NCBI GenBank assembly: GCA_965153455.1
Contig: OZ234503.1
Coordinates: forward strand, 12,467,118-12,531,117
Reading direction: 5' to 3'
DNA from: Sphagnum compactum
Taxonomy: Eukaryota; Bryophyta; Sphagnopsida; Sphagnales
Length of the DNA stretch: 64,000 nt
Below, in pieces: positions 1 to 12,299 of the stretch. Positions within the stretch are counted from its first letter, which is position 1. Each line of letters starts with the position of its first letter. A program made the position numbers and the translations under genes. Below the pieces are notes generated by a model that saw nothing but the letters and a program-made list of their open reading frames with translations, was not told the DNA's origin and ran no database searches.

Positions 1-615
1 GGTCCACCTAACCATGCATTGACCCCTTTATAACTATTATGTAATTGCATAAATGGAGCTATATCATATGAACACATATCATCATGCCATGTGCAACCAA
101 TGTGCACCTTATTGTCAAACATGTTAGATGATATTCATGAATAGTAACCCTCTCATCACCAAACTTTATGAACTTTATTTTAACCATGTTCACTTACATT
201 AATAAAAACAAGTGTGCGCAAGTGCAAACTATAAACAAAATGCCTTGAACATGTGATGTTTGTTCATAGAAGAGGACATGTTCTTAAGATTTACATGGAT
301 GGACAACCACAATTCAAACCCTAAAATACATCTATTGATTCAAAATGCCATGCTTGGGGGGGTTGGAGGGGGGGAGGAATTTTGTAGCCCTTGTCAAACT
401 TCTTTTTCAAACTTTTTTTAAATGATTCAAATTTTTTTCACAATAGCTTCCATAATTGGAGATCCATGGCTACAAAGGTTGTTGTTGTATTATTGCTTTC
501 ATGATTGTGTTGCTCATGATTTTATTGTTAAACTATTTTTGTAAGATTAAGAACTTTGTGGCAATGGTCTTGTTCATATTTGTAGTTTTATGTGATCTTA
601 TTCATTGGATTCTAC
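1..615. other. AT-rich intergenic DNA
   Basis: No coding signal on either strand. It contains a short G-rich run near 355-375 and T-rich stretches but nothing recognisable. Confidence 0.6.
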
Positions 616-619
616 GTTC

Positions 620-1080
620 ACATTGAAGTTGTTGATCTTGGTGTTGATCTTGGTTTTCTAATGGCGTTCAATTTGTTGTTCTTGATGTTTGTCTTGGTTT
701 GGTGGCACTCAAGTTATTGCTTTTGGTGTTCGTTTAGGTTTTCAAAATTTTAGTGGCATTTGAATTGTTGTTTTTAGTGTTTGTTTTAAACTTTTAATAG
801 CACTTGAGTCGTTGCTTTCAATGATTTTATTGGTTTTTTGGTGGCATTTGAATTGTTGTTATTTGTGTTTCTTTTTGTCTTCTGGTGCCCAACTTGAGCT
901 ACTACTTTTGATTTCATCTTGGTCTTATATTAGCACTTGAACTATTGATCTTGGTGTTCATTTTGATTTTATGGTGGTATAGTCACTAAATTTAGTGTTC
1001 ATTTTAGTCTTCTAGTGATGCAACTACTAATTTTAGTGTTCAATGTTCGTCTTGATCTTTTGGTGGTGCTTAAGGTTCAA
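620..1080. repeat. Degenerate T/G-rich minisatellite, ~45-bp units
   Basis: About eight diverged units run head to tail. Each carries a version of TGGCACTTGAATTGTTG followed by TTTTGGTGTTCGTTTTGGTC. The TGGCACTTGAA-like element recurs near 662, 702, 752, 799, 842, 885, 931 and 974, so the period is roughly 40-50 bp. All frames contain stops, so it does not look coding. Confidence 0.6.
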
Positions 1081-3325
1081 CATCCACATTGATGGTTGGT
1101 AGAAGTGAAATCTAATCCTTGCGAAATTATTTCACATTATTGTAACAATAGATTTTCATTACAATATGCACACATTCATAATTTCTACCTTGATTCTAAA
1201 CACACCTAATTTTATAGTTCATGAATACACAAGTTTCATGGTTATTTCATATAACCAAAATTTGCATTTCAGAATACAATGTTAAAAAATCCAGGGACAA
1301 AATTACAATTCATTACATTATATTTTTGATACTACAAAAAATTCACACAACAATATAGATATGGAAATCGTTGTAGAAGTCTATACTTCTTTGTTTTACT
1401 ATAAAAAAAAAATCCATTAGAATTACAACAAAATTCCATGTTCTATGGAAATGAAATTAAAATAGCAAAATAAAATTTATAATATATACAAAACAAAATT
1501 TGTGGTTTTCTATTACAAAGTACCTACAGCTCTTCTTACTCTTCCCAAAACTGTGTTTAAGAAAAATCCCCTTCCTTCTTCTTAGAATTCTCCCTTTTGG
1601 GAAGTCCCAAGTCACATCATCATGGTTCCAAAAACAACAATAATTCAAAATTCAAACTAACAATGTTCCATGATCAATCCCTATCCAAATGCCTTGTTCA
1701 TCCAAACCATGTTTCATCCTACCCCCTTAACAGTGGTCTACTTTTATGATAATTTTTTTATGTGGTTCAAACCTTCCCCCCTCCCCCCCTCCCCTAAAAC
1801 AAGGTCTCACAAGCACATTAGGATGCATTGCAACTTGCATTTTCAATTTCATTCTTTATGGTACATCTTGTGCTTTATATCATGTCTCCATTTATTGCAC
1901 ACTAAAATCATTTCCAATGTTCATAGCTTGGAAACCTTGTGCATTATTTTGGAAGCTTGCTTGGGAGGTCTTGCGAAAGTTCTCACCTTATATATTCCCT
2001 CATTGCAAAAGTTGAACATAATGCTAAGAACTTTGGGTACATTCTCTCTCTTAGAAGCCACCTTTGACATAACCACTATTTAAACTTGGAGGTTTCTGCC
2101 TTCAAAATGAGTGCATTATTAGAATCTTGTAATTTTATTATATGGAGCTCTTCATTATCTATTATGTTGTTAGAATCCAAAGTAAGAGATGATGATATTA
2201 ACAAGAATAGGGGATGCAAAAACACAACTATGTGTCTATAACCAATATTTTCGCTACTTAAAAAACTCTTAAAAAGTCTTGAAATTTTTATTTATGACAT
2301 ATTGATAAGAATATTTTTATAAAATTTTCACACAATAATACAATGCAACGTTGTTTTGGGTCATAAGAATTAGAATAATTCTTTTGTGACTTGTAAATCA
2401 TGACTCTAAAAATATTCTCCTAAATTCACCAATCTTATTGTGTCACATCAACTTAATTGCCTCATCCACTCTTTATAAAGACTTTGTGAAACTAACGTTT
2501 GTGGTTTTTTACAAAGAAGTTGCACCCATCTACCCACTATAGGTTGTGCATGCAATGTTGAACTATTTGTTCAACTACAACTAAAAATTCTGGTACACAT
2601 TTTAACTACTTTTCTTCTTTTTATCTTTTCCTTTTCTCCTTCATTTCTTTTGCAACTTCCTTTTCCAACACCCTTTCCTCCATAATATTTAGGATCTAGT
2701 TGAAGTAACCACATGTGAAGTTTAATTATCATCTACCAATGGTTTTCTGCCCTTGGTCTTCTTAGCAAACAATTGTGGCAAAGATAATGAGTTTGTAAAT
2801 TCTAATGCCTTTTGTCTTAAGTTTACATTTAGTTAACCAATTTCTTTTCTAGTTGGTTAACCTTAAATCTTGGAACTCCAAATTCACCACTAAGGTTTCA
2901 TTCATGGGTGTTTTGTAATAGGCTAGATGGCATTTCTACATAGTACCATTTGTTGTGGTGGTGAAATTAGACAATGATTTTTGTGTTCTTCATGTTCAAG
3001 TGATCTTACATCTTGCAATAATTGCCCACTTCCATCTAATAAAACCTTGTTTCTGTAAACTTGATGATTGTCTTTTTTTAAACATGTATCCTAAGGACCT
3101 CACTTAAGCTTGTCTTCTCACCCATAGCCTTTGTGTTTAGTGAGTTTATCCCCATGACCTTGAATCCTAGCACAATGTTCTTCTTTGACAAAACTTACTA
3201 CAATGCGCAATCTACCCAATTGGCCATCATCACCTTATCCCAAAGCAATTATGTTAATTAGATTTGATTTTACATCTTATTACTTTCTAGCTTTGCTCAA
3301 ATCTTCTTTTATTTTTACATTTTGA
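1081..3325. other. Intergenic DNA without recognisable genes
   Basis: Open frames of up to 137 codons occur (for example 1670-2083 plus), but their composition is low-complexity and follows the local T/C-rich bias. No domain or splice pattern is recognisable. Confidence 0.55.
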
Positions 3326-3327
3326 GA

Positions 3328-3466
3328 TATCCCCTCTTGCTACCAACACAATTACATTAAGATCATATTCTACTTTTACTTCTTTCAAATCATATTTTAT
3401 ATTTATGTTTGATTTTTCCCCTCTAGCTACCAACACACTTGCACTAGGATCAATATCTTCTACTTC
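3328..3466 (-). repeat. 87-bp tandem duplication, open on the minus strand
   Basis: The segment beginning CCCCTCTTGCTACCAACACA (3331) recurs 87 bp later as CCCCTCTAGCTACCAACACA. 87 bp is 29 codons, and the minus-strand frame stays open through both copies, giving a repeated VLVARG motif. It may be a relic of a repeat-bearing protein gene. No start or domain context supports an intact gene. Confidence 0.4.
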
Positions 3467-3469
3467 CAT

Positions 3470-4725
3470 TATAAAAACATTCTTTTTAATGCAAAAATTT
3501 CCATATCAACAACCTTACTTTTGAAATACATTTTCCTTTTACTTTTCTTTCTATTTTTAATTGTTCTACTTGTGATTTCAACAAAAGTGCATTGAAAATT
3601 AGTATCTTTAGGAAATTTTGTAGTTTATTTGTCATGTATTTTGGTAAGGAATTCATGATTTGAAGGAGGAATGTAGGAGACTAATGGCCCTTTTACACTA
3701 TGGTGAGGGATTGTGACCATGGACATATTGAGAGCCTTCAAAACACATCCTTTGGGGGGACATTTAATGTAAAGTTCAGGATCTACGTGTGTCAAATGAC
3801 CATTCTTAAAGGGGTATTAAATAAAATTTCAACTTATTTTATCATCTTATTATTATTTATTTATTTAATATATACATATTAAAGACACCTTATATTATTT
3901 ATAATCATTATTTCAAATTATAACATATCTTATTATAATTAAATTTATTATTTGAATAAAATGTACCATACTTTTTAACTAATTAAGTTATATTTTTACC
4001 CAAAACAACCAATCTATTGCACCCTATATTTTTATTCATGCATTTTCTACTTTTTCTTACTAGTGTTTCTCCAAGAACACATCCTGAAACAAAATTTAAA
4101 AATCATTTACGTACGAGCTCTAGTTGTGAATTGTAATGTAAAATGATAAAAGACTTTGTTGAGGTAGCTGAACATGATAAAAGATTGCGACTAATATTAA
4201 TTGGTTGTGAGAACCCCCAATTTTTAATTTTTTCTCTTTTGTGATGGGCATCTTTGTTTAGTTCATAAAAAAATTAAAAAATAAATTGGACAATCCTAAA
4301 ATATATATGTTGTAAACTCCTCCATTGGGTTGGATATATAGGTTTTCAAGAGTAGAATCTACGACAAAGAATATGGGATAAAGTCCAGAGCTATTGGGAA
4401 CATGTTGGGGGAATACATTGAAAACTTGAAAACATGTTGGGAACTTAGTGAAAACTTGACAGGAACACAATAAAAATAACAAAAATGTAGTACCCACCAC
4501 CTTCACCAAAAGAAAAATACATGGGCCCTTGTTACATGCTACCTCACCTTCTTGGTTGCAAATTTTTTTTTTTTTGCATACCTATGTTCTTTGCCAATTT
4601 TATCCTAGGCTAATGGCATGGGTAGAACTATGGGTGAATATTATAACAAAGTAAAAAAAGTAGTAACATTTTCGACCAATCATGGTTTTTTGGAACATGA
4701 TTAATTTTAAAATGTGAAAAAAAAA
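3470..4725. other. Intergenic DNA without recognisable genes
   Basis: AT-rich sequence with only short open frames of biased composition. Nothing else is seen. Confidence 0.5.
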
Positions 4726-4730
4726 CAAAT

Positions 4731-5205
4731 CACCAAACAGAGGAAAGACCCTTGATATCCAATTTTTTCTTTCAATTCTTATGCCTCACATTGATTTCCA
4801 AAAGGCTGGGAGGACCAGTTCAAGTGGACACTTGATATTTTGAAAGTGAAAAAGAAAAACCCATCATCAAACATAAGAGGGCCCTTGAGGTTCATTTTTT
4901 TCAATTTTTATACCTCACACCCATTTCCAAAAGATTGGGAAGGCCATATGTGGACAAGCTATTTTGAAAGTGTACAAAACAAAATCCGTCACCAAACATA
5001 GGAAGGGCCCTTGATGGTCACTTTTTCTTTACATTTTAACACCCCACACATATTTCCAAAAGGTGGGGAGGACCATATGTGATGAAGGGGCCTTTAATGA
5101 TGACCCTAAACCATTAAACCCTAATCATGACCAAGGTGTTTGGGGGGAAAATGTGTAGAAAAAAAACTCCTCACCAAACAAGGGAGCCCCCATCCATGGC
5201 CAAAT
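4731..5205. repeat. Tandem repeat, ~125-180-bp units, four copies
   Basis: The phrase CACCAAACA(T/G)AGG, followed by GGGCCCTTGATG-like and TTTCCAAAAGG(T/C)GGGGAGGACC-like segments, recurs with anchors at 4731, 4865, 4990 and 5172. Spacings are 134, 125 and 182 bp, the last unit carrying extra sequence. Copies have diverged by substitutions and small indels. No coding potential is seen. Confidence 0.7.
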
Positions 5206-5606
5206 TACTTTTTTCAGGTACCTATCCATACCCACACCCACCACCAATCATGGGAGAGACGTTCATGTTCATTTTTTTTCTTAGGTACTTCTAAAATTTA
5301 CATACCCCAATTATGACCAAACAAACATTAAGTTATGCCAAATTGTTTGTCTGCCACTTGGAATCACTGATAGTAGGGCTGGGTTGTTATTTAGTTTTTG
5401 AAATAACAAATAACAATCACATCTAGGCATTTTCCTTATTGCATATGCAAGGGACTTGCAGTTTTCCCAAAAATAGATTTTAATTGAAAAACTCATAACC
5501 ATTCAAAAAGTTCATTAACCCATTTAGCCTACATCATTAAAGGAGTTTTCATCATGGATAACTTGTTTTCATCATTAAAAGTAGTGATGGTTCTTTGAAG
5601 TTATTA

Positions 5607-5979
5607 GAGCATCTCTACCTGTGCTCAATATGTGACTCCAGACAGTAAAATTCATTGAGAAAATGTCAAAATGTGCCGGTTTAGCTCAGGAAATTGGTTT
5701 GTTTGCACCAAATTAGTGCACTTGCTGTGCCTGGTAAAAGGCGCAACACAGTTGTGCACCTCCAAAACAAGAGTGTAATAAAGTGGACCTGACTGCGGCT
5801 CATTATTTTCGATTGGTCAATCATAATGATTGGTCCTCGTGGTTTGCTATTAATAGTTCCCACGTATATGCAGTTCCAGTTACAGTTTTATTGGTGGGGT
5901 TCCCAAAAAAACAACAGCTAAAGTTAGACATTTAATTGTATTATCCAGAGTGACATACTGAGCACCGGTGGAGATGCTC
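5607..5979. mobile_element. 373-bp MITE with ~32-bp terminal inverted repeats
   Basis: The left end begins GAGCATCTCTACCTGTGCTC, and the reverse complement of the right end begins GAGCATCTCCACCGGTGCTC. The match continues for about 32 bp with four mismatches. The interior is more GC-rich than its surroundings and has no transposase reading frame, as expected of a non-autonomous DNA transposon. A target-site duplication is not obvious: TTA lies on the left and TTC on the right. That leaves the superfamily open; PIF/Harbinger or a Mutator-type derivative are options. Short open frames inside it have no significance. Confidence 0.8.
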
Positions 5980-5984
5980 TTCAG

Positions 5985-8900
5985 GCAAATAAACAAAGGA
6001 AAACAACCCTTATTTACATGGTTCATGAAGTTGTCAGATTCAATATTCAGATGTAACTTATACATGAAAACAAGGTACACCTTAACAATTTCTAGCATGG
6101 AGCTATTGTATCAAACCAAGTAGGAGGGAAAAAAAAAACATAGACAAAGAACAACTTGATTGTCATCTACAAACAATCACACAATGTGGCTTTGAACTTT
6201 ATGTATAGGTCAAAAGGGAGAATGAATACCATGAAAATCAAAATCAAGCCCAAAGTAAAGATTACTTTAAGGATAACTTTTATTGAATCGAACACCTGCA
6301 ATTCTTTGAACTTGTCAAAGGCCATTTTTTTTTACTAGCAAAACTTTGCCAGGAAAGGAAATTATCCTTTTACAAAGGAGACGAATGTTGGTCCAGTTAA
6401 CATTTTTTTTTCAAAAACCTCCAACGAAAGATTTTCATTCTAGTCATTGTAATATTTCCTACTAAATTTCAAGATTTCTAATTAAATTAAAAATTTAAGG
6501 CATGATATGCATTAGCTAATAATGCTGCTTTGCAAAATATAATTTAAAATGTCACAAAACCAAAATACCATGACCTTTTGATCATTTTAAAGCAACACTT
6601 ATGTTAACTGGCTGCAATTTTCAAAGTCCCTTGAAGTAATGTCATCAGTTAAGTTGAAATTTGCTTAATTTGACAAGTTGAAATTTGTCAACCTTGCTCC
6701 ATTAGAAAATTGGGGGAAAAAAAAAACCTCAAGCTGAGCCATCCATAAATATTAATGCAACAATGGAAGCAACTAGGCGGCAACATGGAGGAATGATAAG
6801 ATTAAAGAGGAATAATGAGACGGATAATTAGGGGTAAATTTCTTGACCCCTCCATCAAATCACAAGTTGAATTTTAGGCTATTTTATTTTATTTTTAATA
6901 GAAATAATCCATTTAACAAAAGAGAAGGGACTATGTTAGAAAGTGCTTTTAGTGGAATATGGGTATTATTTGGAGAATTTTGGATTGATTCCATAGGTAG
7001 ATAGTTATCATGTTAAATGTTTTCAACAACTTGTCTAGATTCAGGTAATTCTTTGTTTTGGGTTCTTTCAGAGGGGCCAAGAAAAGGAGATAGATCCAAG
7101 GTGAGAAGAACTTATTAAGAGAACTTACTTCTACATGATGCTACTCAAACCAATCTCCCTCTCTGATGATGCCTTTGGATTTTTCCCAAGTACCTACCTA
7201 AAAAATTTATCAAAAAGGAAAAAAAAAGTAAATAAATACTTTCCCACTCCAGGTGGAATTGTTATTTTTGTGTGCGATAGAGATATCCTGAAAGTCACCT
7301 AGTCTTCACCCTATCTTTGGGCCTCCTTTCACTCCCCAAACCCCACTTTCAGTGGTATCCGAAAAGTAAAGAAATTTTATTAAATCTGGGTATGAAATGC
7401 TGAGTTCAAGAGTAAATATTAGTAGTAGCTGTACAGGTAGGAGCAGTGAAAATATATGTAGGCCTAGCAGCAGTAAAGGCGCTCAGGAAAAAGGAAAGGA
7501 CAAGATGAAACTCAGTTACCCCCAAAATTGATGGTATTTTGAGTCCCCTCCCCGCAACCCCCCTATGTGCATTAAGAATTTCCTATCTTGCAAAGGAGCC
7601 TTCAAACTCCTTTCTAATTCAGCTTCAACTCCAATCATGGTTCACTCTACAACCAAATATAAGGTCATTCGACTTGAATGCTTGCTAAAAGAAATCAAGC
7701 TTTCAACCTTATTTGATTAAGGATGATATTTGCATAAATTGGTGAAAGTAGTAGAAAGGCTAACGTGGGATCAATGACCATGTTTGTTCAATTAATTGAA
7801 AATGTGATGGGCATTAATTGTTTTTGTATTCATGATTCACATGGCTAGTTGAAACATTAATATTTCCCAATTGACAATTTTTTTTGTTTTGTCGATTTGA
7901 TAATATCCAAGTTTGAAATCTTCATCATTCATCTTTTTGAAAGGATGCAAAACTTTTCAAGAGCATTGATGGGTCACAAGTTTTTCATGATAATCTTCAA
8001 CAATTGCAATACTTTTTTCATAGTTAGTATTAATATCCAAGCTTGGACACTCCCATCAATGATAACATGTTATAAAACTTTCTTCATCATATTTTTGTTC
8101 AAATAGTGTGGCCTGTGCCATTGGCCCAAGTGTTACCACATCCTCAACTGATTTCTCCTTCCAAAACCTGGTTTTTGGGAATTTATTTGAATTTTCAGCG
8201 GCAGAAATCACTTGAAAATCAATATCTCCCACATTCTGAATCCAAATCTTACCAAATAAATTCCATTAAATTCTGCTCATCAAGATCTTTCCAATAACTT
8301 CAAAGGCACATTCCAATTCCTCTGAAATTTTCAGCGACAATTTTATTTTTTTCAGTGAAGAAATCATTCAAAAATCAAGAACTTTTGCACCCCAAGTCCA
8401 AACCTCATGGAACCAAGCCCATGCACCCCTCCTTGTCAAGAGCTTTCCAAAGACACTCATAATCTTGTACTAGTTTATCCACCCAAAAAATGTCAAGTTT
8501 AAGTCTATTTTGAATGGTGAAGTCCAAGTTTAGCCAGACTTACTCACTTGCCTCAGCTCATAAATTGTAAGAGAAATACATTGGAGAGAATATTGGAATA
8601 TCTTGAAAGTAATAAAGAATGAATAAGAAGAAATTCAAAACAAAGAAAAATTACAAACACTTGATCACAATAATAATTTCACAATTTTCAAAAAAAGCAT
8701 AAACAAAGTTTTGGGCCTTATTTTTCGTATCAAGTTTTTTCCTTCAATCATTTAAATTAAAGGAAATTTTATTTTAAATCACAGAAATGAATGGAAAACA
8801 AAATACAAGAGGCCTCCATCCACACTACAAACTAGCAACTCACCCTCTTAAGTTTGAATATTTGAATATACCATCATATTAATGTTTTCTTTAAGATATA

Positions 8901-11900
8901 ATGACTAGAACATTACATCTAGAATACCAATATCTTGACTCCAATTCTTTTCTATTGCCCATTTCTGCATTGATCAATTGCAAGTAGTTTTAGTCCATTC
9001 ATGCTTGAACACCCTTGAACACATGCTCATACATGGCATGTTAGTTTCTTTAGATGCATCACATTAGTCGTGGCTCCCACAATAAAGAAACTTAATATTT
9101 TTAAAATTATTATAAATTCATTTTTTAATTATTAAACTTTACTTTTTTTAAAATAATAATTTCAATTTTAAATTTATTAAATTATTATAAATAAAGTATT
9201 TAATTAATTTATTGTTGTTTCCACAACAAGGTTTTAAAAAACTCAAACGAACCACATTTCCCTCCACTCCAACCCTCCAAAAGAAATTTGGATAATCAAG
9301 ATAACAACTAAAATTCAATCACTATTGAAATTTGGTTGTGATTGATTTGATTTTTATCTCAATAGTCCAATGTTTGTGATTTTTTATTTATTTTACATTG
9401 TTTTAAGTCAATTAAGTCATCACACACACACACACCGCGCACACATACATGCAAATGATTCTAATCTATCATTATGACCAACATTTTTTTTGAGGTGAAT
9501 TTTCAGCTCTTGGTCAAAAACAAAAAGTAATGTGAACTCATGCAAAGGATTCTTGTGAAAAAAATGCACTAAAGGCACTAGATTTTGAGGAAACAATTCT
9601 TGGAATTGCCACATTTAGACAATCAAGGATCCAACATGATGCTAATTTTTTTCAAAAATTTTAATTTTAATTTCTATTATCCTCTTTGACATGTAGCCAA
9701 CCTTGACAACATCAAAAGATTGAAATAAATCCATATTGCAATATTTGGATAAATTTTAAATGAATACAATGAATATTAAGTATGCTAAATATTTTTCAAG
9801 CCTTAAACACCTAATTAGCCAAAACAATAATAGATTTATTGTTTTTTGGAATTTGGGTCAAAACAAGTTCATACAAACCAAAGGTATTACTAAATAAAAG
9901 AATGATCATTTTTTTCAAAAATTACAATTTCATATAATAAATTATTTTATGAATTTTTTTAATAACTTGTTAAATATGTTGGTCATTGGCCCAATACTTT
10001 ACCAATAGTGTGTTAACGAATGTTGAATATATATTTATTGATGTATGTAGCTAGTAGTTGCAAGCCTGAGATGGTAAATGTTAATGTAACTTGCATATAA
10101 TCTCATCATTCTTAAGATCAATCGTGCAACAAGTCTCTTAGTTAATTAGGTTTTGGTCATGAACTATCCACAAAATACTAAACACATGGGCAAAATAATC
10201 ACAAACACATTGCTTCCAGAAACTATATATTATATGATGTGAAAACAGAATAATACGCTTTGAAAATATCTCAATTTATACCCCCTTTCATGTTATAGTC
10301 GTAAGATTGAGTTGTTTATGTCATAATTGGTATAAATATAATTGGACTAAGTGTTCAAATATTGCTTGGGAGTTTCATAAGAGGTTTATCATATTTATAA
10401 AAAAAAAAAAGACAAATGATAGTATGCAGATTGATGGATGCAGTTAGCATTGAATTGCAATCAACAAAAAAAGAAAAAGAAACATGGGCTTGGCTAAAGG
10501 CTAGCTTGTAAACTCCTAGGAATAATTTTCCTTCATTGCCATAGCCTTGCAAATCTCATATTGGTCTCTATTTTCCTCTTTACTATTTCTTGTTTCTTCT
10601 TTCTCTATTTGCTTTTGCAATTTGTTTCTTGATTATGGCACCTAGCATCATTTATGGTTGAGTCTTCCCATTACCTCTAATTAATTAATAGAATCTTGAA
10701 TGTAATAAACTAATAATTAAAACATGGAAAATTTGGAAAAAAATGGTTTAACCTCTTTGTTAATAACATGAAAAACTTGAGGGAAAAAAAGTGGGATACT
10801 TTAAGCCAAGAGTGAATTAGTTTAACTATGACTCATGTGGAAAAGTGGAGAAAATGAGTGGGATAGATTAGTTTAAGCTCTTTGTCATAATTATCGAAAA
10901 ATTGAAGAAAAAAAAGGGGATCATATGAGCATAATGTGATTTAATCTCTATGTCACTAATTTGGGAGTTCTATAAAAATGGTTGGGGAGGGGGAAGGGGA
11001 TAGTTTTGAAATCAAAATGCGGATATGAGTCAACATTTTCATGTAGTTCTCCATGCATTTGTAACCAACGCTTTTGCCACATGTCACAATCTCACAATTT
11101 TCCCATGATTTGTCACATATATGTCACACAAAGTCCATGTGACAAAATCATCAAATGTGTGGAAAGTGTGAAGACATTCTATGGTAAAACAAAGAGAGGC
11201 AACACAACAAGATCTCACCCTACTGTGTGCATACACAAGAAAAAGTGAAAAAATGAACACATTATATCCCATCTTCACCTTATTGTGTGCACACACACAA
11301 AAAACTAAAGAACTAAAACAATTTAAAACTTTTATGTTAGTGCACAATAAGAAAATAAATACATGCAACCAAAAGTTAAAATGAACTAAAGAATGATCTT
11401 ATTTGTGACCAAAAACCTTATACTAGGTTGACCAAGAGATTAAAGTAAAAATTAGATTTGGATTTGAACTCAATAAATATTAAATACAATATTTCAAAGA
11501 TGTTTGACATTTAATACTTCCCAAAAGGGTGTGCCAGATAAAAGAAAAATGTCATTGTGTTCTAACATATTATTAGGAATCCATGAACCCCTAATCCATT
11601 GATGATAGGATCATAGTCCCATCCACTAAACCAACAACAAAGGTGCTAGTACCCAAGTGGATTTGCCTTTTCAGCTACATAATATTCTGCTTTGGGACAT
11701 GTCCAATTTGGGTATTGGACCTCATTTCTTTCCTCAAATAACAAAAATGCCAATTATAAGTGACAAGTATGATAAATGCAACCAAAAGTATAAATCAAAT
11801 TTTTTTGTATGTGTGATTAAAACTTGTAACTTGCAATTGATACCTATCACTAAAAGTGAAAAACAAATAATTCCTTTTTTTACCAAAATTTTCTTACAAA

Positions 11901-12215
11901 TTTTTTGTTAATCCAATCAGAAGTTAAGAAAAGTTAAAAGGAATAAGAATATTCTATGTAGGATAGGATTTTTTAAACAATTTTTTATTTATTTCTTTGA
12001 TACACACAACCTAAAACAAAAATGAATGAGGAAATTGTTTTACTATGAGACCAAAAATGTGCTCAATTATTTATAGTAATCTAATCATTTACAACACACA
12101 TATTTAGTTGCATGCATCCATGTTTTCATTCAATTTTCTTTTAATTGCCATAATATTGTATTTAAATGAATATTAAAAAAAAGTTATCCTATGATTTCTT
12201 ATTATGATCAATGTT
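5985..12215. other. Long intergenic DNA without recognisable genes
   Basis: About 6 kb of AT-rich DNA. It holds a short CA-type microsatellite near 9,420-9,436 and scattered A or T runs. I translated suspicious open frames on both strands and saw no conserved motif. Confidence 0.5.
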
Positions 12216-12221
12216 GATTTC

Positions 12222-12285
12222 ATGTGTTTTAAAGCTATATGGCAAGTCTTTGTATTATAGACTTGCCATAAGCTTTAAAACACAT
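12222..12285. repeat. Near-perfect inverted repeat (hairpin), 27-bp arms
   Basis: The left arm ATGTGTTTTAAAGC..GGCAAGTCT pairs with the right arm AGACTTGCC..GCTTTAAAACACAT around the 9-nt loop TTGTATTAT. The only irregularity is one bulged base pair step in the middle. The flanks also share a ~30-bp direct repeat (about 12,090-12,122 and 12,274-12,306, ACACATA.TTTAGTT). It could be a fold-back transposon remnant or a small-RNA precursor. Confidence 0.75.
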
Positions 12286-12299
12286 ACATTTAGTTACAA

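Noticed and set aside
1670-2083. 137-codon plus-strand frame as a gene
   Set aside because: A translation of C/T-rich low-complexity sequence with overlapping alternative frames and no conserved motif or splice context.
5681-6098. Open frames inside and next to the MITE
   Set aside because: They overlap the non-autonomous element and its end and have no protein features.
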